Part shown: in pieces, positions 8,161 to 19,086 of the stretch | How the letters are laid out: each line of letters begins with the position of its first letter | How positions within the stretch are numbered: the first letter of the stretch is position 1 | NCBI RefSeq assembly: GCF_044466355.1 | Contig: NZ_JBITMQ010000004.1 | Location: 439,900-503,899, forward strand | Direction of reading: 5' to 3' | Source: Actinophytocola sp044466355 | GTDB lineage: Bacteria; Actinomycetota; Actinomycetes; Mycobacteriales; Pseudonocardiaceae | Length of the DNA: 64,000 nucleotides | Position numbers and translations under genes: made by a program | The notes under the pieces: generated by a model | What the model was told of the DNA's origin: nothing | Databases searched by the model: none | The model's input: only the letters and a program-made list of their open reading frames with translations

Positions 8161-8994
8161 TCAGTTCTTCGGGCACGCACGGGGGCATGTCTCGCACACG
8201 CCCTGACCGGCCTCCATGAGGTAGTGGAAGCAGCACGCCTCGCGTCGCCGCGTCCATCCCGTCCTGCCCTGGTCGTCGACCACCGGCCGCAGCGTCGACG
8301 CGGACGTCAGCGGCGCGAACCGGTCCGGCAGCAGCAGGTTCGCGTCCAGCACGCCTGCGGTCTCGTCGCCAGCGTACCGGCCGACCAGCCACATCGAGTG
8401 ATCGAGCGCGTCGGTGGCCGCCGCCCACAGCGTGTGCCTGCCGAAGCGCACGGTCCCCGCGAACGCCGACACGAACCGTGCCGCATGGGCGGTGAACCGG
8501 CCCCGCAGCACCGCCGCGAGCGCCTTCTCGGACGGCACGACGGTCGCGTTCGGCGTGCCCGCGGCGGGGTCGTCGGGCAGGCACACGAAGCTCTCGTCAA
8601 GAACCGCGATCGAATCCGGATGGGGTCTCGGTCGAGCCTTGTGGAACGCGAGGTGCTCGGGACGCAGCGACGGCACCCGCCGCTCGTGGTGGAAGAGCAG
8701 TGCCGCGAGGTACCCGGGGACGCCGAGGTACCACGACATCACGTAACCGGCCGTAGTCCGTTCGGGCGCCTCGTTGTAGCGGTCGTGCAGCCAACCTGCG
8801 AGTTCCTGACGCCAGAGCGTGAAACCGTCGGGTGCGGAGAGTAGTTCCGCACAGTTCACCCAGCCGGTTGAATCGTCCGGGAGCCCGACGCGGACCTCGG
8901 TCCTGACCTGGCGGGAAGCGGCCCGTGTGACCGATTCGACAAGTGAGGGCACGCGCACGCCGGTCACAAGCCGTAAGCTTGGACTGGTCCGCAT
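8161..8994 (-). CDS. FhuF-like (2Fe-2S) ferric-siderophore reductase
   Basis: A 277-residue cytoplasmic protein whose last 24 residues carry CC-x11-C-xx-C, close to the CC-x10-C-xx-C iron-sulfur ligand pattern of FhuF, which reduces iron released from ferri-siderophores. The rest of the protein resembles the helical FhuF fold (for example MSWYLGVPGYLAALLFHHERR). The ATG at 8994 has an AGGAGA site upstream; earlier in-frame starts would lie inside the iron box. The iron box 21 bp upstream predicts repression by iron-loaded IdeR/DmdR1. The gene stands alone; no siderophore genes are nearby. Confidence 0.85.
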   Translation of the reverse strand: MRTSPSLRLVTGVRVPSLVESVTRAASRQVRTEVRVGLPDDSTGWVNCAELLSAPDGFTLWRQELAGWLHDRYNEAPERTTAGYVMSWYLGVPGYLAALLFHHERRVPSLRPEHLAFHKARPRPHPDSIAVLDESFVCLPDDPAAGTPNATVVPSEKALAAVLRGRFTAHAARFVSAFAGTVRFGRHTLWAAATDALDHSMWLVGRYAGDETAGVLDANLLLPDRFAPLTSASTLRPVVDDQGRTGWTRRREACCFHYLMEAGQGVCETCPRACPKN

Positions 8995-9014
8995 GGGCGT
9001 CTCCTGAGGCCTTA

Positions 9015-9033
9015 TTAGGTGAGGCTGACCTAA
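9015..9033 (-). promoter_or_regulatory. IdeR/DmdR1 iron box
   Basis: TTAGGTGAGGCTGACCTAA is a near-perfect match to the 19-bp actinobacterial iron box consensus (TTAGGTTAGGCTAACCTAA; two differences). It lies 21-39 bp upstream of the FhuF-like gene start. Confidence 0.85.
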
Positions 9034-9077
9034 CTTTAGCTCACCATAAAGATCATCGCGAGCCCGGCGTCCTGAGT

Positions 9078-9094
9078 GTTCGCGCTCAGCGGAC
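9078..9094 (+). promoter_or_regulatory. Possible ClgR operator upstream of clpC
   Basis: GTTCGCGCTCAGCGGAC has the CGC-N5-GCG core of ClgR sites, with GTTCGC matching the streptomycete half-site. It lies about 190 bp upstream of clpC, in a 285-bp gap (8995-9279) that also holds the divergent iron box. ClgR activates clp genes in actinobacteria; involvement here is inferred. Confidence 0.35.
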
Positions 9095-9279
9095 ATCACC
9101 AGCTGGCGGAATCCGCCCCGGTTGTCGCACGTTGTTCCTTGTGAAGCTCTCGGATAGCCGCAAGTGGTACTGAGAGCGACAGGCTGGACGACTACAGTGG
9201 TCTTCACGGTGCTGAGCCACCGCGAACCGGGTACTTAGCGGTGGAGTAAGGGCCGCCGGCGCAGCAGTCAGGAGTGCAG

Positions 9280-11826
<2,547 letters not shown>

Positions 11827-11838
11827 TCCAAGAACAAC

Positions 11839-11876
11839 GGAAGGCCGCGCCCCCGGTTTCGGGAGCGCGGCCTTCC
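11839..11876 (+). terminator. clpC terminator hairpin
   Basis: GGAAGGCCGCGC and GCGCGGCCTTCC form a perfect 12-bp stem, extended by an inner CCCG/CGGG stem with a GTTT loop. It starts 12 bases after the clpC stop and is followed by GCTTGTT, a weak T-containing tail. Confidence 0.8.
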
Positions 11877-12009
11877 GCTTGTTCAACGTCCCGAAGGCGT
11901 CTTTCTGGGCATCCCGAACCGGGCGTCCGGCGAGGACATCCGGTTGCCACATCCCAACGGTGTTCGGCGTCGGCCGAGGCACGCCGCACACCACGTCAAC
12001 GCAGCCGAG

Positions 12010-12104
12010 TTGTCCACAGATCACCGAGTTGTCCACAGCTCTGCCCACAGCACGCAGTCACTGTCGGTGCCCAGGCGTAGGCTGGCAACCGGGGGCCGGA
12101 GGCC
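12010..12104. repeat. Half copy of the intergenic repeat
   Basis: Two exact DnaA boxes TTGTCCACA (12010-12018 and 12029-12037), a two-mismatch third at 12041-12049, and one complete right arm with CTGTCGGTGCC-N6-TAGGCT (12061-12083) ending GGGGGCCGGAGGCC (12091-12104). No left arm is visible upstream. It lies in the 582-bp gene-free stretch 11827-12408 together with the clpC terminator and copy B; nothing else is recognisable there. Confidence 0.75.
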
Positions 12105-12181
12105 ACCCCTTCGCGAGGTCGCCGCGCACCCGAAATCCCAGTCAGTGCAAGCAAAAACGCGTCCGAGCGAGCGACGTCGCT

Positions 12182-12351
12182 GGCCTTCGGCCCCCTCGAA
12201 CCACGCTACGGCATGCCACCGACATGTGCGGTCGCGCCGACGCTTCGTAACCGCGGTTGTCCACAGCCGACACGGTTGTCCACAGGCGCCCTGTGGACAA
12301 CCCGGCGGTGTCGGCCCGCCCCGTTACGCTGGATTCCGGGGGCCGGAGGCC
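12182..12351. repeat. Intergenic inverted-arm repeat, copy B
   Basis: A 170-bp element. The left arm is GGCCTTCGGCCCCC (12182-12195) with the minus-strand promoter-like sequence ATGTCGGTGGC-N6-TAGCGT. The right arm has GTGTCGGCCCG-N6-TACGCT (12308-12330) and ends GGGGGCCGGAGGCC (12338-12351). The centre has three exact DnaA boxes: TTGTCCACA at 12257-12265 and 12276-12284, and the reverse TGTGGACAA at 12292-12300. Confidence 0.85.
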
Positions 12352-12408
12352 GCGACACGAACGAGAAACCACCGGCGCGACGCACCCCACCTCGGGCAAG
12401 CTGTGTTC

Positions 12409-12618
12409 ATGGGGCTTGAGGACGACCCGTTCGACTGGCGGGTCACCAAGGACGGACAGGTGCTCGTCTCCCGAGGTGGTCGGGTCGTCACCACCATCCG
12501 CGGCGCCGCCGCGGCCAAGCTCCTGGGCCGCCTCGAACGCGCGTCCGACGACGAGGCCCAGCACCTCCTCGCCCGCGTCACCGGCAACTACAAGCGGGGC
12601 AACGAACGCCATGGCTAG
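12409..12618 (+). CDS. Small conserved hypothetical protein (69 aa)
   Basis: A short basic protein without signal peptide or membrane segment; I do not recognise a named family. It begins MGLEDDPFDWRVTKDGQVLVSRGG, and the middle resembles the small actinobacterial proteins often found just upstream of endonuclease/exonuclease/phosphatase membrane proteins. The ATG at 12409 follows copy B of the repeat by 57 bp and has no clear ribosome binding site. It overlaps the next gene by 8 bp (12611-12618), supporting translation and coupling. Function unknown. Confidence 0.65.
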   Translation: MGLEDDPFDWRVTKDGQVLVSRGGRVVTTIRGAAAAKLLGRLERASDDEAQHLLARVTGNYKRGNERHG

Positions 12619-13627
12619 ATGGAGCGAGGCCACCGCCGAGGCCGCCTACGACCCCGCCGAGGACATCGACGAACCCGTCCGCTGCCGCCGCGGCTCGGTC
12701 ACGTTCCTCCTGTTCGTGCTGGCGCTCGCCCTGCTCGGGTACGGGGTCATCCGGGTGCTCAGCCTCGAGAACACCACCGCGTTCCTCGTCGGCGCCATGA
12801 CGCTCACGCCGTACGTCGTCGCGGGCGCGGGCGTGCTCACGCTGCTCACCCTGTTGCTGCGGCGATGGGTGCTGGGGCTGGCCGTCCTGGTGATCACGCT
12901 GTCGCTGGCGTCGCTGCTCGGACCGAGGTTCCTGGCCGAGGAGCAACCGGACGCGTCCGGGCCACACCTGCGGATCATGACCGCCAACCTCCACATCGGC
13001 CAGGCCGACCCTCGGGCGCTCGTCAACCTGGTGCGGCAACAGAAGGTCGACGTACTGACGATGCCGGAACTGACGCCCGACGCGGTGTCCGCACTGGACA
13101 GTGCCGGACTGTGGGAAGTGTTGCCGTACCGCGTGTTCGACGCGCGGCCGGATGGCAGTGGGTCCGGCATCGCGGCCAACCTGCCGTTGCGCCAGATCGT
13201 CCTGGTCGAGGAGAGCACGCTGTCGCAGCCGTCGGCGGTGGTCGACCTGCCGGGCAACGACGACCCGGAAGTGACGGCGGTGCACGTCCGGCCACCGCTG
13301 AACGACAGGAGCGCCCGCACGTGGCGTGCCGAGCTGGCCGACCTGCCGGAGGCCACGACGAACGAACGCCCGCGCATCCTCGCCGGCGACTTCAACGCGA
13401 CGCTCGACCACGCCGCGTTCCGCGACCTGATCGACCACGGCTACGCCGACGCGGGTGAGGAAGCGGGCGAGGGCCTGACCGCGACGTGGTCGTCGTGGCC
13501 GACGGGGCCACCGCTGACGCTCGACCACATCGTCACGGACGTCCGCTGCGCGGTCAGCAGCTACGCGGTCTTCGACCTGCCGGACAGCGACCACAGCGCG
13601 GTGCTGGCCGAGGTGATCCTGCCGTAG
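12611..13627 (+). CDS. Membrane-anchored endonuclease/exonuclease/phosphatase family protein
   Basis: 338 residues: an N-terminal acidic/basic segment, three closely spaced hydrophobic helices (about residues 30-110), then an EEP (DNase I-like) domain on the far side. Visible EEP landmarks are the MTANLHIG start, the catalytic ILAGDFNAT segment and the C-terminal DHIV and SDHSAV motifs. Such proteins are phosphodiesterases or phosphatases with diverse substrates (nucleic acid, phospholipid or phosphoinositide), not predictable here. With three helices and a positive N-terminus the catalytic domain would be extracytoplasmic. The start at 12611 overlaps the upstream small gene. Confidence 0.85.
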   Translation: MARWSEATAEAAYDPAEDIDEPVRCRRGSVTFLLFVLALALLGYGVIRVLSLENTTAFLVGAMTLTPYVVAGAGVLTLLTLLLRRWVLGLAVLVITLSLASLLGPRFLAEEQPDASGPHLRIMTANLHIGQADPRALVNLVRQQKVDVLTMPELTPDAVSALDSAGLWEVLPYRVFDARPDGSGSGIAANLPLRQIVLVEESTLSQPSAVVDLPGNDDPEVTAVHVRPPLNDRSARTWRAELADLPEATTNERPRILAGDFNATLDHAAFRDLIDHGYADAGEEAGEGLTATWSSWPTGPPLTLDHIVTDVRCAVSSYAVFDLPDSDHSAVLAEVILP

Positions 13628-13651
13628 TCCACAGCGGACATTGCGGAGCGC

Positions 13652-13820
13652 GGCCGCCGGCCCCCGGTTCCCAGCCTACGGGACGGGGGTGACGGTTCCG
13701 GTCGCGTCGGGGTCCGCTGTGGACAACGGGAGCGGTTGTGGACAACCGGCCGCTACGCGATCGTCGCGGGCGGAGAGTGTCGGTGGGGTCCGGTAGCGTG
13801 GTTCGAGGGGGCCGGAGGCC
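13652..13820. repeat. Intergenic inverted-arm repeat, copy C
   Basis: A 169-bp element filling the gap between two convergent genes. The left arm is GGCCGCCGGCCCCC (13652-13665) with a diverged promoter-like part (TAGGCT present, upstream half weak). The right arm has GTGTCGGTGGG-N6-TAGCGT (13777-13799) and ends GGGGGCCGGAGGCC (13807-13820). DnaA boxes TGTGGACAA lie at 13718-13726 and 13737-13745; a one-mismatch box overlaps the upstream stop codon (13625-13633). Confidence 0.85.
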
Positions 13821-13822
13821 GC

Positions 13823-15268
13823 CTACTTGCGCAGCGGCCCCGGGTACAGGAACTCGTCCGCGGGCTGTGCGTCACCGCGGAACCAGGCGTCGAAGAAGGC
13901 GGTCAGGTCCTTGCCGGACGTCTCGGTGACGAGCTTCTCGAAGTCCGACCACGACGCGTTGTCGTCGCGGTACCTGGTCGGCCACTCCTTCAGCACCTTG
14001 TTGAACGCCTCGTCGCCGATCTCCCGGCGTAGCGCGTGGAGCGCCAGCGGGCCCTTCTCGTAGACGGCGGTGAACTCGTTGCCCGCGCCCATGTCGTACA
14101 GCTTGCCCGTCCACAGGTGACCGGTGCTCCGCGCCACCTCGGTCCGGTACTGCTCGTCCAGGTTCGCGCCGTACTTCGCCTCGTCCCACAGCCACTGGGC
14201 GTAGCTCGCGAAGCACTCGTTCAGGCAGATGTCCTTCCACTGGTCGACGGTCACCGAGTTGCCGTACCACTGGTGTGCGTTCTCGTGCACCACCACCGGC
14301 TCCTCCGCCCACGCCGCGTAGATGGGCCTGCCCTGGGTCTCCAGTGAGAAGCCGATGTTCTCGTTGATGTAGATCCCACCGGCCGCGGACTGGGGGTACG
14401 GGCCGAACTTCGACTCCAGGAACGCGATGATCTCCGGGAGCCTCGACTCCACCGACTTCTTGCCTTCCGCGCCCGGGGCGTACGCGCTGACCACCGGCAC
14501 GCCGCTGGGCAGCGTGGACCGTTCGAAGGTCCACTTGTCGATCCCGACCGTCGTCAGGTACGTCGCGACCCGGTTGGGTTCGTTCCAGTGGAACGTGGTC
14601 CAGCCGTCGTTGCCGGGCGTCGCCGGGGACTCGAGGCCGTTGGAGACCACGCTCCAGCCGTTCGGGACCCGCGCGTCGAGCTTGAACGTCGCCTTGTCCC
14701 GCGGGGTGTCGTTCGCCGGGTACCAGGACGTCGCCGAGTGGGGCTCGCCCGCGGCGAACGCGCCGCCGGACGACGACCGCTGCCAGCCGTTCTCGCCCAG
14801 TGAGCCCGCCTCCGCGGACTCCGGGGTGCCGCTGTACTGCACGCGGGTTTCGAAGGTGTCACCCTGTGCGATGGGCTCCGCCGGGGTGATCACCAGTTCG
14901 TGGTCGCCTTCGCGGGTGAACTTGGCCTCTTCTCCGCCGACGGTCACCGCGCTGACCTCCAGACCCTGGAGGTCGAGGTTGAACTCCGGCAGCGAGGTGC
15001 TGGCCTTCGCGGTGACCAGGGTGTCGCCCCTCAGCGCCTGCTTCGGCGGGTCGTAGCTGATCTTGACGTGGTACGCGGTCACGTCGTAGCCCGGGTTGCC
15101 GTCCTCCGGGTAGTACGGGTCACCGGCGCTGTCGGACGTGGCCGCCGGCGGCGCCTCCTCGGCCGAGGAGCGGGCCGACGAGTCGTTGCTCCGCGAGACC
15201 GTGCAGGCCGCGAGACCCGCCGCGGCCAGTGTGAGGCAGACAACGCGCACGGCCGTGCGGTGGTGCAT
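13823..15268 (-). CDS. M1 family metallopeptidase, lipoprotein
   Basis: Secreted, lipid-anchored zinc aminopeptidase-like enzyme of 481 residues. The start at 15268 (MHHRTAVRVV) has GGGAGCT eight bases upstream and gives a clean lipoprotein signal with lipobox LAAC; a start further upstream would bury the signal. The zinc site is HENAH followed by the downstream glutamate in LNECFASYAQW, fitting the M1 HExxH-x18-E rule. The exopeptidase motif GAMEN is replaced by INENIG, usual for the secreted actinobacterial branch. It faces copy C of the repeat at its 3' end. Confidence 0.9.
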   Translation of the reverse strand: MHHRTAVRVVCLTLAAAGLAACTVSRSNDSSARSSAEEAPPAATSDSAGDPYYPEDGNPGYDVTAYHVKISYDPPKQALRGDTLVTAKASTSLPEFNLDLQGLEVSAVTVGGEEAKFTREGDHELVITPAEPIAQGDTFETRVQYSGTPESAEAGSLGENGWQRSSSGGAFAAGEPHSATSWYPANDTPRDKATFKLDARVPNGWSVVSNGLESPATPGNDGWTTFHWNEPNRVATYLTTVGIDKWTFERSTLPSGVPVVSAYAPGAEGKKSVESRLPEIIAFLESKFGPYPQSAAGGIYINENIGFSLETQGRPIYAAWAEEPVVVHENAHQWYGNSVTVDQWKDICLNECFASYAQWLWDEAKYGANLDEQYRTEVARSTGHLWTGKLYDMGAGNEFTAVYEKGPLALHALRREIGDEAFNKVLKEWPTRYRDDNASWSDFEKLVTETSGKDLTAFFDAWFRGDAQPADEFLYPGPLRK

Positions 15269-15330
15269 GGTGAACAGCTCCCGATCGTCGGTGGACCCGG
15301 ACATCATGACCGACCGGATGTGATGCGTGG

Positions 15331-16107
15331 GTGGGTTCCGTGTATCCATCAGGGGTGCACATCGTCGAGTTCGGCGGCGAAGGCCCCGGCATCCTGCTGC
15401 TCCACGGCCTGATGGGCCGCGCGACCACCTGGTGGCCGGTCGCGAAGTGGCTGACCGCCTACGGCCGGGTCGTCGGGCTCGACGCGCGCGGGCACGGCCG
15501 CAGCCCGCACCGCGGCGGCGGCTGGCGCACCGAGGACTTCGTCGACGACGCCGCCGAGGTCCTGCGTGACCTCGGCCCGAGCACGGTCATCGGGCACTCC
15601 ATGGGCGGCCTGCACGCCTGGTGCCTCGCCGCCGGCCACCCCGACCTGGTCCGCGCGGTCGTCGTCGAGGACATCGCCCCCGACCAGCGCGGCAAGACCG
15701 TCGACCCGTGGAAGTCGTACTTCGAGTCGTGGCCGGTGCCGTTCCGCTCCCTGGCGCACGTGCGGGAGTTCTTCGGCGACCTCGGCGACTGGTTCATCGA
15801 GTGCGTCGAGGAGCGGGAGGACGGCTACCACCTGATCGCCGACCTCGAAGACCTGTACGAGATCGCGAACGAATGGGGCCGCCGCGACTACTGGCCGTTC
15901 GTCGAGCGGGTGCGCTGCCCGATGCTCGCGGTCGAGGCCGAGCACAGCGCGATGCCGCCCGGACAGATGGCCGAGCTGCCGAAACGTGCCGGTGGCGTGG
16001 TGCACCACCTGGTCGTCGAAGGCGCGGGCCACGTCGTCCACCACGACCGTCCGGCCGTCTACAGGGGCGCGGTCGAGGCGTTCTTGTCAGGTGTACTGGG
16101 CCGCTAG
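15331..16107 (+). CDS. Alpha/beta hydrolase
   Basis: A 258-residue cytoplasmic hydrolase. The nucleophile elbow is GHSMGG around residue 91, the oxyanion region reads LLLHGLMG near residue 28, and the catalytic histidine lies in GAGHVVHHDRP near the C-terminus. A GTG at 15331 was taken as the start; GTGs at 15340 and 15355 are alternatives, and none has a strong ribosome binding site. The substrate is unknown. Its stop overlaps by 4 bp the stop of the convergent downstream gene. Confidence 0.85.
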   Translation: MGSVYPSGVHIVEFGGEGPGILLLHGLMGRATTWWPVAKWLTAYGRVVGLDARGHGRSPHRGGGWRTEDFVDDAAEVLRDLGPSTVIGHSMGGLHAWCLAAGHPDLVRAVVVEDIAPDQRGKTVDPWKSYFESWPVPFRSLAHVREFFGDLGDWFIECVEEREDGYHLIADLEDLYEIANEWGRRDYWPFVERVRCPMLAVEAEHSAMPPGQMAELPKRAGGVVHHLVVEGAGHVVHHDRPAVYRGAVEAFLSGVLGR

Positions 16108-16424
16108 CGGCGGCGGTCCCGCATCGAGCGCGGGAGGTCCGACTGTGCCGGTGCTTCCCGGTAGCCGGGGAAGTTCGAGTGTGACGTGGTGGGGCGGACC
16201 ATGAACGAGCCGCCGAACTCCTCTTCCTCGTCCACCGGCTCCGGGCGCTGGGGACGAGGAGCAGGCTCGGGTGGTTCCGGTGTGGCGGCGGGCGCGGCGC
16301 CGCTCGCGGCCTCGCACATCGCGGCGTACCGGTTGAACAGGGCCCGGCCCGCGACGGTCAGTGTCTCCGACTTGCGCAGCTCCTCGATGAGGGTGTCCCG
16401 CACCCGTCGCAGTTCCTCACTCAT
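16104..16424 (-). CDS. Hypothetical protein, helical N-terminus and Pro-rich acidic middle
   Basis: 106 residues. The first 45 residues form a predicted amphipathic helix pair (MSEELRRVRDTLIEEL), followed by an Ala/Pro/Glu-rich stretch with PEPPEPAPRPQ and EEEEFGG, then a basic tail ending RSMRDRRR. No family recognised. Its ATG overlaps the stop of the 2H phosphoesterase gene (ATGA), so the two are co-translated and may work together. The 3' end overlaps the convergent hydrolase gene. Confidence 0.6.
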   Translation of the reverse strand: MSEELRRVRDTLIEELRKSETLTVAGRALFNRYAAMCEAASGAAPAATPEPPEPAPRPQRPEPVDEEEEFGGSFMVRPTTSHSNFPGYREAPAQSDLPRSMRDRRR

Positions 16425-16933
16425 GACTCGTCCTCCAGGACGCGCAGGACGTCGGTCTCGCCCGTGTGGGTGTCGACGACCACGATCTCGCTGATCCTCG
16501 CCTTGATCGACCCTACCGGGTACAGCGCGGTGAAGCCTGCCGTCATGAGGTCCGGTTCGAGGTCGCGGGCCAGCACGCAGTGCGGCATCCACGAACCGGG
16601 CAAATAGCGCGCGACCGGCTGTTTCACCCGTTTCGCCAGCACGTCGTGCACCGCGGAGTGGACGGCGAGCAGCTCGGTGTCGACGACCGCGGTCAGCGCC
16701 AGCTCACCGTCGGACGCGGTCAGGATCGACAGCCACAGCGACGGGATCGACAGGAGCCGCAGGTCGTCCCGCAGCGCGCCGCGGGTGGCGGCGGGGATCG
16801 TGCCGGCGGCCGCGAACGTCACGTGCGGGGTCGTGGCGGGGCTGGGGATGTCGCTGTCCGCCAGCCGCCGCCACAGTCCACGCACCGCGGCGTCCGCGTC
16901 GCCGTCGAAGTGGAACTCGAGCGCCTGCGCCAT
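16421..16933 (-). CDS. 2'-5' RNA ligase / 2H phosphoesterase family protein
   Basis: 170 residues with two copies of the 2H signature histidine: PHVTFA near residue 37 and PHCVLA near residue 117. The second lacks the usual Ser/Thr (HCV rather than HxT/S). The fold fits small cytoplasmic phosphodiesterases acting on 2',5'-linked or cyclic phosphate RNA ends. No dedicated partner is seen other than the 4-bp-overlapping hypothetical gene downstream. The upstream amidase gene ends 19 bp away on the same strand and may be in the same transcript. Confidence 0.75.
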   Translation of the reverse strand: MAQALEFHFDGDADAAVRGLWRRLADSDIPSPATTPHVTFAAAGTIPAATRGALRDDLRLLSIPSLWLSILTASDGELALTAVVDTELLAVHSAVHDVLAKRVKQPVARYLPGSWMPHCVLARDLEPDLMTAGFTALYPVGSIKARISEIVVVDTHTGETDVLRVLEDES

Positions 16934-16952
16934 GGACGCAGGATCCCAGGCG

Positions 16953-17990
16953 TCAGGCGAGGAGCCGCTGCCAGGTGGGCGTGTCGACGGTGTCGAACCG
17001 CTGCCCGCGCGCGGTCATCAGCGCCTGCGCCGCCTTCGCGGCCTCGCCGGTGTCGCCCGCGTGCACGGTCCGGACCAGCAGCGGCCACGTGGTGACGCCG
17101 ATGAAGCCGCTCTCGTCCGCGGTCCGGCTGGCGTAGCAGGGTTCGTACGCCACGCCGTTCTCCGCCGCGAGCCGCGACACCGCCGCGAACGTGACGTCGC
17201 CGAACACGCCGTCCGCCGTCACGTCCACCCCGCGCGCACGCAGGAGGTGTTGCGCGGCAAGGACTTTCTCGCTCTGCTCGCCCGGCTTGAGCAGCGGCCA
17301 CGACCGCAGGTGAGCGGCGGGTGACGGTGCCGTGCCGAGTTCGGCACGCACGGCCGCGATCAGCTCCGGCAGCCGCCGGTACAGCACCTCGCCGGGGCAC
17401 TCCGTGGCGTTGAAGTCGCGGTGCCCCCGGATCATGTCCGGCGAGATGCCGTACGACTGGGCGATGTACGCGACGAGCTGCACCAGCGAGTCCCACAGCT
17501 GCGGCGTGACGTCCACAGTGGAGTAGAGGCCCTCGTTCTCGATGCCGATGACCTCGCTGTTGTGGTTGGCGACGTTCGCGCCCTGCACGTGCTTGCGGCC
17601 GCCGTCGAGGACCTCGACGCTGCGGTGGCGGCCCTCGGTGACGTGCCCGCCGCGGCTGTTGGTGAGCTGCTGGCCGGAGTCCACCCAGCCGCGGCCGTCC
17701 ATGTGGAAGTCCTGGATGCTTCGCGAGATCTGGAACGCGTGCTCCAGCGACAGGTCGGACGAGTTACCGCCCGCGGTGTGGTGGACGACGATGTAGGTCG
17801 GTTTGCGGTTCAGGACAGTGATGGTGCCGTTCGGCGGGCGCGCGCCCCACTCGTCACACGTGTAGATGCGCGGACGTTCGACGGTGGGTTTGACCGCGCC
17901 GAACGCGATCGGCGCGGTCGACGCGCCCAGTGCGCCCATGGCTGTGACGGTGAAGCCGCCCCGTAAAAGGGCACGGCGGGATACGGCCAT
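16953..17990 (-). CDS. N-acetylmuramoyl-L-alanine amidase with peptidoglycan-binding-like tail, Tat-exported
   Basis: Cell-wall hydrolase that cuts the amide bond between muramic acid and L-alanine. 345 residues: a Tat signal (SRRALLRGG, then a hydrophobic stretch ending AFGA), an amidase_2/PGRP-type domain (about 50-230) with the zinc ligands in VVHHTAGG and in HRDFNATECPG, and two C-terminal PG-binding-like repeats (about 245-340). The ATG at 17990 is preceded by AGGGAGA and places the twin arginines correctly; the frame is open upstream. The upstream gap (17991-18153) is AT-rich and contains two direct TTGCCAA repeats, a possible promoter region. Confidence 0.9.
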   Translation of the reverse strand: MAVSRRALLRGGFTVTAMGALGASTAPIAFGAVKPTVERPRIYTCDEWGARPPNGTITVLNRKPTYIVVHHTAGGNSSDLSLEHAFQISRSIQDFHMDGRGWVDSGQQLTNSRGGHVTEGRHRSVEVLDGGRKHVQGANVANHNSEVIGIENEGLYSTVDVTPQLWDSLVQLVAYIAQSYGISPDMIRGHRDFNATECPGEVLYRRLPELIAAVRAELGTAPSPAAHLRSWPLLKPGEQSEKVLAAQHLLRARGVDVTADGVFGDVTFAAVSRLAAENGVAYEPCYASRTADESGFIGVTTWPLLVRTVHAGDTGEAAKAAQALMTARGQRFDTVDTPTWQRLLA

Positions 17991-18153
17991 CTCGATCTCC
18001 CTCGACGTGGAGTCATCAGACCCAGATCGGTGACTGGCATTTCCGAACGTAGTCGCGCCGTTACCCGAAGACAAGAGTTCCCCAATTGCCAAAGAATTTG
18101 GTTGCCAATTTGCAGAGGTAACTCAGAAGCGGTGTCCGCTCCGCGAGCTCCGC

Positions 18154-19029
18154 TCAGTGCTCTCCGGGTAACGCGAACAGGCCGTCGGCGGTCTGTTCGA
18201 CCAGGCCGTCCACCAGCAGCGAGTCGAGACATCTGTCCCGCTGCCCGGCGTCGGACCAGACGACGTCCAGTCGTGTCTTGGGGACCGGGGTCGAGGTGTC
18301 CCGCAGGACGTCCAGCAGAAGACCGCGCACCTGGCGGTCCGTGCCCGCGAACTTCTGCACGGGCTTCGCGGGCCCGTTGTAGGCCGGTTTCCCGGCGAGC
18401 TGCCACGCGCACGTGTCGTAGACGGGGCAGTCGGCGCAGCGCGGGTTGCGTGCCGTGCACACGATCGCGCCCAGCTCCATCAGCGCAGCCGACATGCGTG
18501 CCGCGTGCTCGTCGTCCTCCGGCAGGAGCTTCTCCGCGTCGGCCATGTCGCGGGTGTTCGACGCGGGGCCCGCGTCACCCGCCCCGTGTACCGCGCGGGC
18601 GATGACCCGCCGCACGTTCGTGTCCACGACCGGGCAGCGCTTGCGGTAGGCGAACGCGGCGACCGCACGCGCGGTGTACGCGCCGATGCCCGGCAGTGCC
18701 AGCAGGGTGTCCACGTCGGACGGAACGACGTCGTCGTGCTGGTCCGCGATCACGGCGGCCGCGTCCCGCAGCCGCAGCGCGCGGCGCGGATAACCGAGCT
18801 TGCCCCACATGCGCAGCACGTCGGCCGGGGTGGCGGCGGCCAGGTCGGACGGCTTGGGCCAGCGGGCCACCCACTCGTGCCACGACGGCTCGACGCGGGC
18901 GACCGGGGTCTGCTGCAGCATGATCTCGCTGACCAGCACACCCCACGCCGAGCAGTCGGACCTGCGCCACGGCAGGTCCCGCGCCTTCTCGGCGAACCAG
19001 TCGGTCAGCACACATGCGTCGATGGCCAT
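18154..19029 (-). CDS. mutY: Adenine DNA glycosylase
   Basis: Removes adenine mispaired with 8-oxoguanine. The 291-residue protein has the helix-hairpin-helix LPGIGAYTARAVAAFAY, the catalytic aspartate in VVDTNVRRV and the 4Fe-4S ligands C-x6-C-x2-C-x5-C (CTARNPRCADCPVYDTC). It lacks a full C-terminal NUDIX-like domain: only about 80 residues follow the cluster, which is usual for actinobacterial MutY. It is adjacent to can and an Rv3587c-like gene, as in M. tuberculosis. No sign of the PafBC-type motif upstream. Confidence 0.95.
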   Translation of the reverse strand: MAIDACVLTDWFAEKARDLPWRRSDCSAWGVLVSEIMLQQTPVARVEPSWHEWVARWPKPSDLAAATPADVLRMWGKLGYPRRALRLRDAAAVIADQHDDVVPSDVDTLLALPGIGAYTARAVAAFAYRKRCPVVDTNVRRVIARAVHGAGDAGPASNTRDMADAEKLLPEDDEHAARMSAALMELGAIVCTARNPRCADCPVYDTCAWQLAGKPAYNGPAKPVQKFAGTDRQVRGLLLDVLRDTSTPVPKTRLDVVWSDAGQRDRCLDSLLVDGLVEQTADGLFALPGEH

Positions 19030-19086
19030 CGCGCCACGAGCCTAGCCGTCCTGTGATCGCCGCACCGGACGGCGTTCACCGCCGAG

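Noticed and set aside
12010..12300. Replication origin, because of several DnaA boxes
   Set aside because: Only a few boxes per site, no AT-rich unwinding region, and no dnaA, dnaN, rpmH or parAB nearby; the same box set recurs in four other intergenic sites.
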